64,000 nucleotides of DNA from Candidatus Krumholzibacteriota bacterium (lineage in GTDB: Bacteria; Krumholzibacteriota; Krumholzibacteriia; Krumholzibacteriales; Krumholzibacteriaceae). The DNA is taken from the NCBI GenBank assembly GCA_016933255.1, contig JAFGBF010000018.1:1-64000 (forward strand). The letters run 5' to 3'. The translations under genes were made by a program, and so were the position numbers. The notes under the pieces are model-generated. The model worked only from the letters and a program-made list of their open reading frames with translations. It was not told the origin of the DNA and ran no database searches. Below, in pieces: positions 38,286-49,200 of the stretch (within the stretch, counting starts at the first letter, position 1; each line of letters opens with the position of its first letter).

Positions 38286-39269
38286 TTGCAGGAGATTTGT
38301 ATTTTAATCGAACGGATCGGTACCGATCAGGGGGGTTTTTTGCCGAAAGGTTTCGTTATAAGGATCAAGGGAGCCGACTATTATGTCAGCTCGGGGGATC
38401 ATGAAGTGAGGTGTTCGGTCAGGGGGCGTTTCCGGACGGGAGGGAACCCGGAAGAGATCCTTCCTGTGGCCGGAGATAATGTCATATTCAGGGAAGAAGC
38501 GGTTTCGGGCATGAAAATCCCTACAGGTGTCATCACCTCCGTGGAGAAAAGAAAATCGGTTTTTGCCAGGGGTGATTCTTCCGGAAGAAAAAAAATCAAG
38601 GTGCTCGGAGCGAATATCGACAGCGTTTTTCTGATCCACTCCGTCATGAAACCTGAGCTTAACCTGAGGCTTCTGGACAGGATGCTCGTGGCCGCCGAAT
38701 GTGACAATATTCCTCCAGTGATCTGCATCAACAAGACCGATCTCCTTGAAAATGAAGATATGATCATGGAAAGGATGCGGCGATACGGCGAAATGGGTTA
38801 TGAAGTTATATACTGCAGCGCTGTCGAGGGCCGGGGGATTGAAAGACTCCGTCTATTGATGACCGGTGCGCGGTCGATTATGGCAGGGCCTTCAGGATCG
38901 GGTAAGACATCACTGCTCTCAGCTCTTGAACCGGGACTTGATATCAGGATCGGGGTTGTAAGCGAAAAAACCGGCAAGGGAAAGCACACTACCACGCATT
39001 TCGAATTTCACCGGATCGCCGGAGGAGGATACATTGGTGATACCCCGGGGATAAGGGAATTTGGGATATGGGGGTTGTCGAAACAGACGCTTATAACGTG
39101 TTTCAGAGATCTGAGAGAATTCAACCCTGAATGCAGATTTGCATCCTGTACTCACAGCCATGAACCTGGATGCGGAGTCAAGAATGCGGTGGAAAAAGGA
39201 ATCGTCTCGAAGGAACGGTTCGAAAGCTATCTGAAGATCCTGGAAGAACTGCCAGACAGGATCCAGTGA
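38286..39269 (+). CDS. rsgA: Ribosome small-subunit-dependent GTPase A; true start possibly TTG at 38340
   Basis: Circularly permuted GTPase: NKTDLL (G4) before GPSGSGKTSLL (G1), GDTPGIREFG (G3); C-terminal zinc motif CRFASCTHSHEPGC. Confidence 0.93.
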   Translation: MQEICILIERIGTDQGGFLPKGFVIRIKGADYYVSSGDHEVRCSVRGRFRTGGNPEEILPVAGDNVIFREEAVSGMKIPTGVITSVEKRKSVFARGDSSGRKKIKVLGANIDSVFLIHSVMKPELNLRLLDRMLVAAECDNIPPVICINKTDLLENEDMIMERMRRYGEMGYEVIYCSAVEGRGIERLRLLMTGARSIMAGPSGSGKTSLLSALEPGLDIRIGVVSEKTGKGKHTTTHFEFHRIAGGGYIGDTPGIREFGIWGLSKQTLITCFRDLREFNPECRFASCTHSHEPGCGVKNAVEKGIVSKERFESYLKILEELPDRIQ

Positions 39270-39396
39270 AAGAAGGAGCGGCCGCGGGACCGCTCCAGTG
39301 GTAAGGAGAGATTGAAGGTGGTGGGGTTTTGTTCTGCTCTCTGTCTAGTAGTACGCTTAAAGTACGATTTGGTTCCAGAAAATCTATGATACGGAT

Positions 39397-40527
39397 ATGA
39401 TAAAAAAAACTGAAAGACGACTGAAGATCATCCTGGCCAGGGTTTTTTCCTTTTTTTTCCGCTCCGGCAGGATCTCTCCCGAAGAATTCAAAAGGAAAAA
39501 AATATCAAAACTTCTTGTTATCAGGCAGCATGATCAGATGGGTGATATGCTTCTTGCCGTTCCCGCCCTCAGGGGATTGAGAAAGCGATATCCTGACGCT
39601 TTGATATCTCTCGTGGCTTCGGCGGTTAACTCTCGGGCAATGAAAAATAATCCGTATATCGACGAGTTGATCGTATGGCCTGAAAGCAGATTCCTGTCTG
39701 CTTCTGCCGCGATTCCAAGGCTTATCGCCAGGCTGCGAAGTTCCGGGTTTGACGCTGCGATAGTACTGAATACCGTGTCGTTTTCTGTGACAAGCATGCT
39801 TATCGCGGCAGTGAGCGGTGCGGAGATAAAAGCGGGCTGTTCGAGTGAAAAGTTCGGGCATGATCTGACTGCATTATACTACGACCTCGAGCTTCCCCTT
39901 CCATCCGATAAGGAACTTGGAAGGATGCATGAAACGGAGCACAACCTGTACCCTCTGCGGTCGATCGGTATTGAAGAGGATGACCTGACTTCCATAATCG
40001 TGCCTTCCTGCCAGGAGAAGAAAGAAGCGGAAAAGATCATAGAAGTAATAGATCCGGGAGGACGCGGATATGCCGTCATTCATCCCGGAGCGGGAAAGAA
40101 GGGAAACAGATGGCCGGCAGGTAAGTTCGCACGCGTAGGCAGGGATCTATATGAAAAATACCATATCCCCACGATCGCTGTCAGAGGACCTGCTGATCTT
40201 GAGGCGGCCGGGGGTATGCTTGCCGAATATCCGGGAATAGAACTGCTGCTCTCCTCTCCCGACGTGGGGATCCTCTCGGAGCTGATGAGAAGATCTGCTG
40301 TTACAATATGCAACGATACGGGTGTCATGCATATAGCCGGAGCGTCGGGTGCCAGGGCAGTGGCAGTCTTCGGCCCTACCGACAAGTCGCGATGGAAACC
40401 GGTCAACAGTTCTGTAATTGCGGTCTTTTCCGAAGACGGCGATATCTCTTCGGTCGAGGCGGACGAGGTCTTCCGGGCGGTAGAGTCGATTATTTCCGGG
40501 GTCAGAGCGCGATCAGATCTATCTTGA
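39397..40527 (+). CDS. Glycosyltransferase family 9 (heptosyltransferase-like)
   Basis: VIRQHDQMGDMLLAVPALRGLRKRYP; AVIHPGAGKKGNRWP; ICNDTGVMHIAGASGARAVAVFGPTD. Confidence 0.92.
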   Translation: MIKKTERRLKIILARVFSFFFRSGRISPEEFKRKKISKLLVIRQHDQMGDMLLAVPALRGLRKRYPDALISLVASAVNSRAMKNNPYIDELIVWPESRFLSASAAIPRLIARLRSSGFDAAIVLNTVSFSVTSMLIAAVSGAEIKAGCSSEKFGHDLTALYYDLELPLPSDKELGRMHETEHNLYPLRSIGIEEDDLTSIIVPSCQEKKEAEKIIEVIDPGGRGYAVIHPGAGKKGNRWPAGKFARVGRDLYEKYHIPTIAVRGPADLEAAGGMLAEYPGIELLLSSPDVGILSELMRRSAVTICNDTGVMHIAGASGARAVAVFGPTDKSRWKPVNSSVIAVFSEDGDISSVEADEVFRAVESIISGVRARSDLS

Positions 40528-42256
40528 TAGTCACGGTCTCTTCTGCCGGGATAAATATCTCATTCGACCAGTCCTTGTACCCTGACTTTTTAAGATCGAT
40601 AAGATGTTTCCCTGTTGGGAGAGGTATCTTTCCCGAGAGCGGGGTAATTCCCCTGAATTGTCCATTTATGAAGATCCTGATTCCCGGTGAAATGGAGAAG
40701 ACAAGATCTCCTTTCAACATGTCAAGACAGATTCTTCGGCGAGATAATTCACCTTTTGTTATGACGATCGTCTCAAAATATTCCACGAAATCTTTCTGCC
40801 TGCAGCTGACAGAGTGGGCACCCGCTTCGATCTCGACAGGCCCGTACCTGTTGCCTGAAAGCCTGAATACTCCGTCGATCGTTATCTCGGCTTCCGGCTC
40901 TACACTGATATCGATAAATCCGGTAGTTATCTTTGGTTCCTCCCTCTCGGACGTCTCTTCGGGCCGGGGAGTTTCCGGCTGACCCGTACTTGTTTCAGAA
41001 GGAGGCTGCTTGGCCTTTTCCTCAACGAGTATCGAAGCGGAATCCTCCGGAGCCTCTGCGACCGGAGCCGAAGGCACAGGGACCTCTATATACACGGTGT
41101 CAGTTCTGGATCTTTCGGCAGGTGTTTCTATTCGGCTTGTATCGATTTCCGCTGTAAGATAATCTGCGATCCCGGCTCCTGTGTGCTCTGCGGAAAGGAC
41201 CGTCTTTTCCACCCTGTTCTCTTTGAAACGGTTCAGAAGTCCGTTGACAAATTCTCCGGCTCTCGAGATCTGACCGGGATGGTAATAGAGATGCAGTCCG
41301 CTGATCGAGATGACGGCGGCAAGGGAGATATAGGAAAGAGTCTTTTTCAGGCTCCGCCCGGCCGTGTGTTTTTCCTTCACTATCTCCGGTGTCCTTTTGT
41401 CTCCAGCGACAAGGTCTTTCAGGATACTTTTCGTCTGCACGACCTTTTCCTGCCCCAGGAGAGATTCGATCTCCCGGGCCATATCCAGCGCTGTAGCGAA
41501 CCTTTTTTCAGGTTCCCTGCTGAGAGCCTTCATCACGACCGATTCGGCCGCTGAACCGACTGACCGGCATACTTTTGATGGCAGAGGGATCGATCCGTTT
41601 ATGATATTCTGTATGACGGCGGCGTAATTTGTTCCTGAGAAAGGCTGGCGCCCGGTTGCCATTTCGTAGCATATCGACCCGAGAGAGAAGATGTCGCTTC
41701 TTCCATCGACGCATTCACCGACCGCCTGCTCGGGAGACATATACAGAGGAGTCCCGAGAAGCGTATCCGCTACCGTCTGTTCGAGATGAGACTGGCTCAG
41801 TTTGGCCAGCCCGAAATCCGTGATCTTTACCTGCCCCTTATTCGTGATCATGATGTTCGCCGGTTTGATGTCCCGGTGGATGATACCTCTTTTATGAGCG
41901 TGATCGAGGCCGAGACAGATCTCCCTCGCGATAAGCAGCGTCAATTCATCACCGAGAGCACCGTTCCTATCAAGGATATCCTTGAGGGTCAATCCTTCTA
42001 TATATTCCATTACAATGTAATAGTTGTTGTTCGTTTTTCCTGTGTCGATGATCCTTACGATATTCTCGTGGTTGAGGCTGGCCGCAGCCCTCGCTTCGAG
42101 CTCGAATCTGCCGGTAAAGTTCTTGTCGGATGTCAGGTGTGAGTGGAGTTTTTTAATCACGACATTTCTGTCGAGAGATTTCTGGATCGCCTTGTACAGG
42201 ACTGAAGTGCCGCCTGTCGCGAGCGTGTTCAGTATTTGATAGTTTCTGTTTTCCAT
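40502..42256 (-). CDS. Serine/threonine protein kinase with single TM and C-terminal PEGA-type domains
   Basis: VVIKKL, HRDIKPANIMIT, DFGLAKLS, GTPLYMSPEQ; C-terminal GFIDISVEPEAEITIDG / GDLVFSISPGIRIFINGQFRGITPL PEGA-like. Confidence 0.95.
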   Translation of the reverse strand: MENRNYQILNTLATGGTSVLYKAIQKSLDRNVVIKKLHSHLTSDKNFTGRFELEARAAASLNHENIVRIIDTGKTNNNYYIVMEYIEGLTLKDILDRNGALGDELTLLIAREICLGLDHAHKRGIIHRDIKPANIMITNKGQVKITDFGLAKLSQSHLEQTVADTLLGTPLYMSPEQAVGECVDGRSDIFSLGSICYEMATGRQPFSGTNYAAVIQNIINGSIPLPSKVCRSVGSAAESVVMKALSREPEKRFATALDMAREIESLLGQEKVVQTKSILKDLVAGDKRTPEIVKEKHTAGRSLKKTLSYISLAAVISISGLHLYYHPGQISRAGEFVNGLLNRFKENRVEKTVLSAEHTGAGIADYLTAEIDTSRIETPAERSRTDTVYIEVPVPSAPVAEAPEDSASILVEEKAKQPPSETSTGQPETPRPEETSEREEPKITTGFIDISVEPEAEITIDGVFRLSGNRYGPVEIEAGAHSVSCRQKDFVEYFETIVITKGELSRRRICLDMLKGDLVFSISPGIRIFINGQFRGITPLSGKIPLPTGKHLIDLKKSGYKDWSNEIFIPAEETVTIKIDLIAL

Positions 42257-42261
42257 AACCG

Positions 42262-42990
42262 TTACCTGGCAGTAGCCAGCCTCGACGCAAGCGATTCCGG
42301 AAGCCCTTTGCTCCGTATCCTGCTCTGAGCGAGGAGAATGTCATAGGCTACTCTGTGCATTAGGATCCTGTTATCGTCGAGGTCCAGAGATGTATAACTT
42401 GCTTCGCTTTTTCCGTCGCGGGGCTGTCCCACGCTTCCGGGGTTGATAAGGTATCTTTTGCCCGGCAGGATATCTATCGACCTTCCTGTTTCGACCATTG
42501 CCCCGTCCTTTTCGTCGAAACTTATGACGCCCGGTATGTGAGTATGGCCGACGAAGATAAATCTGCTGCTGAATTCATTGAAGATCATCTCCGCCTGGCC
42601 AATTGTGTATACATATTCCCAGTCGAGAGGGGATGAGGGAGAAGCATGCGTGAAAAGACAGTCCTCGTATATCTGCAGCGGATTGTATTCTTTCAGCATC
42701 GATTTCTGACGATCGTCTAAAGTGTTTCTGGTCCACTCGATCGAAAGGGCAGCTGTCAGATTGAATCGTTCCCCGCCTTTTTCTTCCGAGGCGGCAAGGT
42801 CATGATTGCCGATTATCCTGATATCAGAGAATTCGTCTACAAGTTCCAGGCATCTTCCCGGATCAGCGCCGTATCCGACGACATCTCCGAGAGAGACGAT
42901 GAGATCCGGGCTCTGATCCTTCAGATCAGCGATTACTTTCCCGAACGCCTCGGCATTTGCGTGGATATCAGAGTATACGACTATTTTCAT
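42262..42990 (-). CDS. Metallophosphoesterase (YfcE/MJ0936-like calcineurin fold)
   Basis: YSDIHANAEAF, GDVVGYGADP, GNHDLA, FVGHTHIPG. Confidence 0.92.
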   Translation of the reverse strand: MKIVVYSDIHANAEAFGKVIADLKDQSPDLIVSLGDVVGYGADPGRCLELVDEFSDIRIIGNHDLAASEEKGGERFNLTAALSIEWTRNTLDDRQKSMLKEYNPLQIYEDCLFTHASPSSPLDWEYVYTIGQAEMIFNEFSSRFIFVGHTHIPGVISFDEKDGAMVETGRSIDILPGKRYLINPGSVGQPRDGKSEASYTSLDLDDNRILMHRVAYDILLAQSRIRSKGLPESLASRLATAR

Positions 42991-42995
42991 AGTGA

Positions 42996-44396
42996 TTACC
43001 GTTTGAATACGAATTCTTCCGATCCGATCAGGATAAGGTCTTCTTCCTCGAGGATCTTTTCGGTCATTCGTTCTCCGTTTATCGATATATCTTTGCGCCC
43101 GGAAGTCTTCCGGATTATAAAATCAGATTCGCACTTTTTGATCTCTGCCGTGACCCTCGGCGAAAAAATTCCGCTCAGCCTGATATTCGAGTCGCTGCCT
43201 TTTCCAATAACTGTCCTGTCTGAGTCAAGGGTGAACTCCTCCTGGTCCGATCTTCTGAACAGCTTGGGAGGCGATTCCTCTCTTGCCTGTGATATTTCTG
43301 TGCCGTTACTCTGGCCGGATGAATGAAACCCCGGTATTATCATCGTCTGATCAAGGTTATCGTTCTGTATCTCATCACTTGCCGGGATCTGGAAATGTAT
43401 CTGGTATTTTCCGATAGTAATCATATCGCCTGTATTAAGCTCCCCGCTGTCTACTTTCTGTCCGTTCAGATATGTGTGATTCTTGCTGTCAAGGTCTTTG
43501 ATATGGTATCCCGACTTCCAGGCGTGGATCACGGCATGTTTTCGGGAGACACTGAGATTATCGATCACAATATCGTTATCGGGGAGTCTCCCGATCGTAA
43601 GTTGCTTCCCCGTGAATGTGTATGTCTTTAACGGCCTGTTTTTCAGTCTGACGATCAGTTTCGGAGGATTGCTCATGAAGTATGATTCAAGAGAACCACA
43701 GTAATCCTGCGGAAGATGTCTTGCGTCCTCGGAATGAGTGACTACGAGATTCGTAAAAAGGTTGATCTCGAAGACCGAGTGGGCTGTCATCGTGTATATT
43801 TTGACAAGAAATTCCTCGCGTTTATCCAGGTTTCCTTTTGTACGGTTTGTCATTCCGTGGTAGCAGGAGACGGCGTGATCGTCTTTATATCTGAGCATAA
43901 TGAGGTTTCTCGGCTGAAATGCTGTTATCAGCGAATTGCTGTGTTCCTTTTCAGACCTTTCGAGCAGCTCGTCGAGGTTAACCAGGTTTGAACTGACCTT
44001 CAGGTCGGGTTTGTTCTGCAGGAATACGAGCAGAGAGTGATAGAGCAGGAGATTGATCTCGTACGCTATGAATTTCGGAAACTGTGTGCGCCGAAGGCGG
44101 GAAAAGAATTCCCTGATACTGATGCAGTCGAAGCCCCCTGGACTCCGTACTCCGGCCCAGTAGAACTGTCCATCGTTCATGAATAGAAGATACTGTATAT
44201 AATCGTTGAACAACTCGACGACGACCGGTGTCCTGCAGCTTGCCTCAAGCAATTGTTTTACTTTTAAATCAAAAGCCTGAGCTTCAAAATCGGTCGGGTT
44301 GATAAGCACCCTGTCGTATGGTATCTGCAATCGAGACATGCAATATCCTTGATAAAGTGTTACACCTGTCATCTTTCGCAAGAAAAGTGCCAACAC
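42996..44396 (-). CDS. Protein with two FHA domains
   Basis: LTIGRLPDNDIVIDNLSVSRKHAVIH...LDSKNHTYLNGQKV; second FHA-like TVIGKGSDSNIRLSGIFSPRVTAEI...DISINGERM. Confidence 0.88.
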   Translation of the reverse strand: MLALFLRKMTGVTLYQGYCMSRLQIPYDRVLINPTDFEAQAFDLKVKQLLEASCRTPVVVELFNDYIQYLLFMNDGQFYWAGVRSPGGFDCISIREFFSRLRRTQFPKFIAYEINLLLYHSLLVFLQNKPDLKVSSNLVNLDELLERSEKEHSNSLITAFQPRNLIMLRYKDDHAVSCYHGMTNRTKGNLDKREEFLVKIYTMTAHSVFEINLFTNLVVTHSEDARHLPQDYCGSLESYFMSNPPKLIVRLKNRPLKTYTFTGKQLTIGRLPDNDIVIDNLSVSRKHAVIHAWKSGYHIKDLDSKNHTYLNGQKVDSGELNTGDMITIGKYQIHFQIPASDEIQNDNLDQTMIIPGFHSSGQSNGTEISQAREESPPKLFRRSDQEEFTLDSDRTVIGKGSDSNIRLSGIFSPRVTAEIKKCESDFIIRKTSGRKDISINGERMTEKILEEEDLILIGSEEFVFKR

Positions 44397-44683
44397 CTGA
44401 ATATGTAACGAATTGCAATATATGGCCGTTATCTGTTTCGCCAGCAGGTATGCTCCTTTATTTCCGTGATTTCATGCAATATTGGAGAAGAGATCTATAT
44501 TGGCACTCCCAGAACCATATTCAGGTTGAAATCTTTTAACTTCTATGTTAGCATCTCCCGGTCGTTCTTTGATTTACAGTTAGGACGCCCGGTGGGTGCT
44601 TTTGCCTGCTTCCACAGGTTGCGGTCTTTCAGGATTTTTAAGGCGGCGAAATCCCTAATCTTTGTCGATGAAGGAGGTAATAG

Positions 44684-44899
44684 GTGGCAGAGACAGGTAA
44701 GATCAAGTGGTTCAATGAAAACAAGGGATATGGTTTTATTCTTCAGGAATCGGATGGAAAAGATATTTTTGTTCATTATTCAGATATAGATGGAGACGGG
44801 TTCAGGACTCTTAGTGAAGGAGAAGCGGTAGAATATGAGTTGATCGAGGGTCCAAAAGGGTATCACGCGAAGAATGTGAAGAAGGTCGGGGGAGAATAA
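44684..44899 (+). CDS. Cold-shock domain protein (GTG start)
   Basis: GKIKWFNENKGYGFILQESDGKDIFVHYSDI. Confidence 0.96.
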   Translation: MAETGKIKWFNENKGYGFILQESDGKDIFVHYSDIDGDGFRTLSEGEAVEYELIEGPKGYHAKNVKKVGGE

Positions 44900-44923
44900 C
44901 CCCCTGTATTGGCCGGAGTATAG

Positions 44924-44954
44924 AAAATGGAGGTGGGGTCCCACCTCCATTTTT
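44924..44954 (+). terminator. Rho-independent terminator, probably bidirectional
   Basis: AAAATGGAGGTGGG-GT-CCCACCTCCATTTTT. Confidence 0.85.
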
Positions 44955-44979
44955 GTAGTTTCCCGGTCTGCTCTTTTAA

Positions 44980-46254
44980 CTATTCATTGACCTCTGCATG
45001 AAAACGTTTCAGGTTGCGTTTTGCTTTTTCATTTGCCGGATCTATCTCCAAAGCTTTGTGCCACGCATCAAGCGCCTCGTCTGTCCGATCGAGCTTATAG
45101 AACGCATTGCCGAGGTTTGTCCAGGCAGAGCTGTTATCCTTGCTTCTTCCGATCGCTTCGTTGTACATCTCTACAGCCTCGACATATGATCCGGTTCTGT
45201 AAAAGACATAACCGAGGTTGTTGTATGTCGCGCCGAGTTCCGGATCGAGTTCGATAGCTTTTTTGAAACTTTCGGTAGCCTTCTCTTCCTGATTCATCTC
45301 CGTGTAGGTCAGTCCGAGGTTGTTATGTGCTTCTGTAAACGAGTCATCAATGGCAACGGCTTCCTTGAATAGTTCAAGAGCGTGTTCGTACTGGCCGTTA
45401 TGATAATTCATTACACCGGCGTTGTTGAGTTTCTTTGCTTCCGCTGCCTGGCGTCTTTTTTCTTCCTGACCCAGGGTGACCTTCTGGTTCTCGATCACTT
45501 TGAGGATCTCGGTGTTGTTGTTTGTTACTTCTCCTACCAGTTTTTTGTTTTCATCAAGGGTTTTCTCAAGTGAACTCATGTTCTTGGTGATATCTTCCTT
45601 CCAGCTTGAGACTTCCTCCTTGAAACTCGATAAGCTGCTGTCACTTGACCTCAGCGTATCTTCTATTTCCCCCGTCTTTTCAGCGAGAGTATCCGCGATG
45701 CTCTCTATGATGACCTTGTTCTCTTCGTTGACTTCGGAGATCATCGATTTTATCTCGTCCAGTCTCTCGTTGAAAGTATCGCCCAGATCGTTTCGGATCT
45801 GGTTTGTCTTTTCTTCGAGATCCTTGAATAACGAGAGTATATCCGCCGTACTCTTCTGCTGAAAGTCCCAGGATCTCTCGACATCAGAGCTTATCGATTC
45901 AAAATGTTCGGACAGGTGGTCATCTTCTCCGCCTGAGCTGAGCAGCATTTCGAATCTGCACTCGTTTTTCTCGTCATCATGGAATCTGCAGATCTCTCCA
46001 AGGCACTTTACTTCTCCCCTGTACGACTTGGCCAGGAATCGGACCGGTTTTTCTTCCGATTCAGGCCCTGAGTCCCCGTTTTCGGATATTTCCTTCTGGG
46101 AGTCGGGGTTCATAAAGATATCTTCTTCCTTTTCTTCGGATTTTGTTTCTTTGACATCTCCGGAGATGTCACTGTCGTCAGCTTCTCTTATCAGAAGTTC
46201 TTTATCAGATCCTTCCAGGATCGATGCCTGGGTTACAAGAGGACAAATTTTCAT
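44980..46254 (-). CDS. Coiled-coil plus TPR-repeat protein
   Basis: AHNNLGLTYTEMNQEEKATESFKKAIELDPELGATYNNLGYVFYRTGSYVEAVEMYNEAI; long acidic/helical N-terminal region. Confidence 0.85.
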   Translation of the reverse strand: MKICPLVTQASILEGSDKELLIREADDSDISGDVKETKSEEKEEDIFMNPDSQKEISENGDSGPESEEKPVRFLAKSYRGEVKCLGEICRFHDDEKNECRFEMLLSSGGEDDHLSEHFESISSDVERSWDFQQKSTADILSLFKDLEEKTNQIRNDLGDTFNERLDEIKSMISEVNEENKVIIESIADTLAEKTGEIEDTLRSSDSSLSSFKEEVSSWKEDITKNMSSLEKTLDENKKLVGEVTNNNTEILKVIENQKVTLGQEEKRRQAAEAKKLNNAGVMNYHNGQYEHALELFKEAVAIDDSFTEAHNNLGLTYTEMNQEEKATESFKKAIELDPELGATYNNLGYVFYRTGSYVEAVEMYNEAIGRSKDNSSAWTNLGNAFYKLDRTDEALDAWHKALEIDPANEKAKRNLKRFHAEVNE

Positions 46255-49200
46255 GATGAGTTCCTTTCGGTTCTGTCTGACTCAAGGTCGCCCGTTTTTA
46301 CAAGAATTTTCAGATTGTTTTCAAATTCTGATTCCAGAAATCTCGTGTAATTTATTTCTGCCCGTTTATCGCAATCGGAAGATCCAGCACGCTTTCCGAC
46401 AAGTCTCGAAAATGCTGCGGCAGCTCTTCCGTAGTCTCCAAGCCGTTCACTGGCGATACCCTCTATTAACAGAAGGTCCAGGGAAGTGTCTGTTGGATCT
46501 GTCTTTGATTTTTCAATCGATCCTGCAAGAGCCAGAGCAAGCAAGGGCCTGCCCATATACAGGTATGTCCTGGCGTTGATCAGCGCTCTCTCGGGATCGG
46601 GGATTCCCGGGGTCTTTGCAAATTTCAGGGCGGTCTCGAATTCCCCCAGGTCAAGAGCTGTTCCGGCCAGTTTTACCGATAGTTCCGGGTCGAGGGTTCC
46701 ATCTTCAAGCTTCGTCATACCGATCGATATTTCTTTACGGGCTGATTCGGATGAGATCTGTTCGATCCGTCCCAGTATCGCCGACTTGTCGCTGGATTCC
46801 TCGAGTATTTCCTTATAGATCCTTGCCGCTTCACTCGGCCTGTCTGATCCTTCAAGGGCATCAGCCAGACCTATCTTAAGGTCGATGCCTGTTTTTTCGT
46901 CAAACCTGCCGTATCCATCACGGATCAGTTCCTCCGCTCCGTCTGCATCTCCCGTTTCGACGAGGAGGCGGCTTCCAAAAATATAATATTCAGGCCTCTG
47001 ATCCTGTTTCAGGATCATTGTCATACTTTCAATCATTTTCGGTAATATCTTATTGCTCCGGTCTGATATCTCCTTCAGCATGGCAAATGCTTCATCTGCC
47101 TTTTCCCCTTCGAGATAACAGTCGACTTTGAGTATAGAAACGGCAGCGGCTGTCTCCTCCGGCCACTTTGTGTCTCCCAGAGCGGAGAGGATATCCTGCC
47201 ACCGGGACCGGTCGATCTCCAGAGCGCGTCTGAATCCTGACAGAGCCTGTGTGTGTTTTTTCAGGGAGCTTTTAAGCTCGGAATAGGGGATGATGAACTT
47301 GACGTTCTCTTCCAGAAGTGGAAGAAACTCCCTGACGGCCTTATCAATCTCCTTGAGCCCCATTTTTTTATTTTTTAATATTTGAACGGCGGGTTCCAGG
47401 ATCTTATCGCCTTCGCCTGCACTGGAAAAGATCCTTGCTGAGAGCCGGTTCGCGTGGAATTCGGAGGGATCCTTGTCAAGCGTCTCCATGAGTATATCCA
47501 TGATCCTGCCTGATGTCCCCGGGTCTTCGGTCAGGAGTTGATACAGAAGTTCCGCCGCCTCGTCATATTTCCCCTGCAGGGAGAGGGAACGTCCGGAGAT
47601 AAGTGTCAGCTGTCTGTCATCGGGATGGTCTTTTCTTATGCTTTCCAGAATATCGTCGAGTGATTCCAAAAACTCCACCGGCCCGTTCTGAACCGCGTTG
47701 AAATATCGGTAGGCATCCTCCAGGCGGTCCTCTTTCCAGGCTATTGTCCCCAGAAGTTTAGAGATAAGCCATGGTTTAATACTTATGGGAAGCAGTTCTT
47801 CAAGTCTTGATCCTACTTTCCAGGAATATTCCCAGGAGAGTGATAGGCATTTTTCAAGTTCTTTTATCGCTTCATCCTCATTGCCCAGCCTGATGAATGC
47901 GTCTCCGATAAGATATCTGGCTTCGGGATTATTGGGTTCCCTGTTGATAGTCTGGCTCAGTTCCTCCAGAATCGCTCTGAGATCTGCATCCTTCGCAGTG
48001 AGAGCTTTCGAGATGCAGAGGAGCGAATCGGCGATGTCTCCCTTTGACGCAGAGATCCGGGCTCCATAGATGTGAAGAGGAGCTGAGTCATCTTTCGGCA
48101 GCTCGGTGAAAGCTCTTCCAAGGATTTCCCCGGCCAGGTCGATATGGCCCACTTTAAGAGCCGATTTGAGAAGTTCTTCCCATATCTTCCTGTTTCCAGC
48201 GTCTTTTTTTACAAGGTCGTTGAATCTCGATATTACGTCTCTGATCTGCTGCGGATCGGATTCGAGGGATTTACAAAGATAGCGTGCCGCCGCTGCATAC
48301 TGTCTGTCGTCAAGATAAAGCTGATAAAGCGCCAGATTGAGGGTCGTATTATCGGAGTGTTTTACCGCTGCCCTCTCATATTCTTCGATCAGGTCGAGCC
48401 CGAGCGAATTATCGAACATCATCAGCTGATCGAATTCAAAGACCGCTTTCTCGATCCTTCCCGTTCTTATATCAGCTTTTGCCCTAAGAAGCCTGAATGA
48501 TCTGGAAAGATCCTCTTTTTTCGAGATCGCTTCAATAAGGCTTACGATCTTTTCCCATTTACTTTGATCATCTGAGAGAAGTTCCTCGATCCTTATGCTC
48601 AGCTCGCCATGTTCTTCGGTGTTTTCCCTGTAAAATTCAAGAAAATACGGTAACGTTTCGGTTATATCATCGTTCCGCATATCCATTTCGATAAGCGAAA
48701 CGACCCTGTCGAGGTTGATTCCGGATTTCTCTATGATCCTGCCCGTGAGCCTGAAGAGGTCGTGGTTGCTTATATCGTCTTTATCTTCCAGTGTCCCGAT
48801 GATCTGTTCGGCTTTTTCCGAGTTCCCGTTCAAGGTGTGCAGTTCGGCCTGTGCCGAAAGCAGCCTTGTATCGTTTCCCTGTGCAGAGGCGATTCCTTCT
48901 TCTATTGTCTTAAGAATCGAGTTTATCAGCCCCGGATTTATCTCAGCCGCGAGGATCGCTGCTGTCGAAGCCCTGGAATAATCTTCAAGATCGATATATA
49001 TACGGGAAAGAAGCTTTTGCGCGAGTGCGTTCTTTTTCAGGCTGTCTTTTTCCTCGATCCACGAAGCGATATCTTTGCAGTATTTTCTTTCTTTTTCAAA
49101 AAGTGATTCGAGTTTTTCGACAAGCTCCTTACTGCGGTCGATCTCTTCTGCGAGTTCGCAAAACAGAAAAACGATTTTTTTGCTGCACTGAAATCGTTCG

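Noticed and set aside
39279-39296. GGAGCGG...CCGCTCC hairpin after rsgA
   Set aside because: Stem present but not followed by a T-tract; cannot be called an intrinsic terminator with confidence.
44490-44530. Possible sigma54 -24/-12 promoter (TTGGCACTCCCAGAACC)
   Set aside because: The -24 half looks right, but no TTGC(A/T) appears at the correct spacing.
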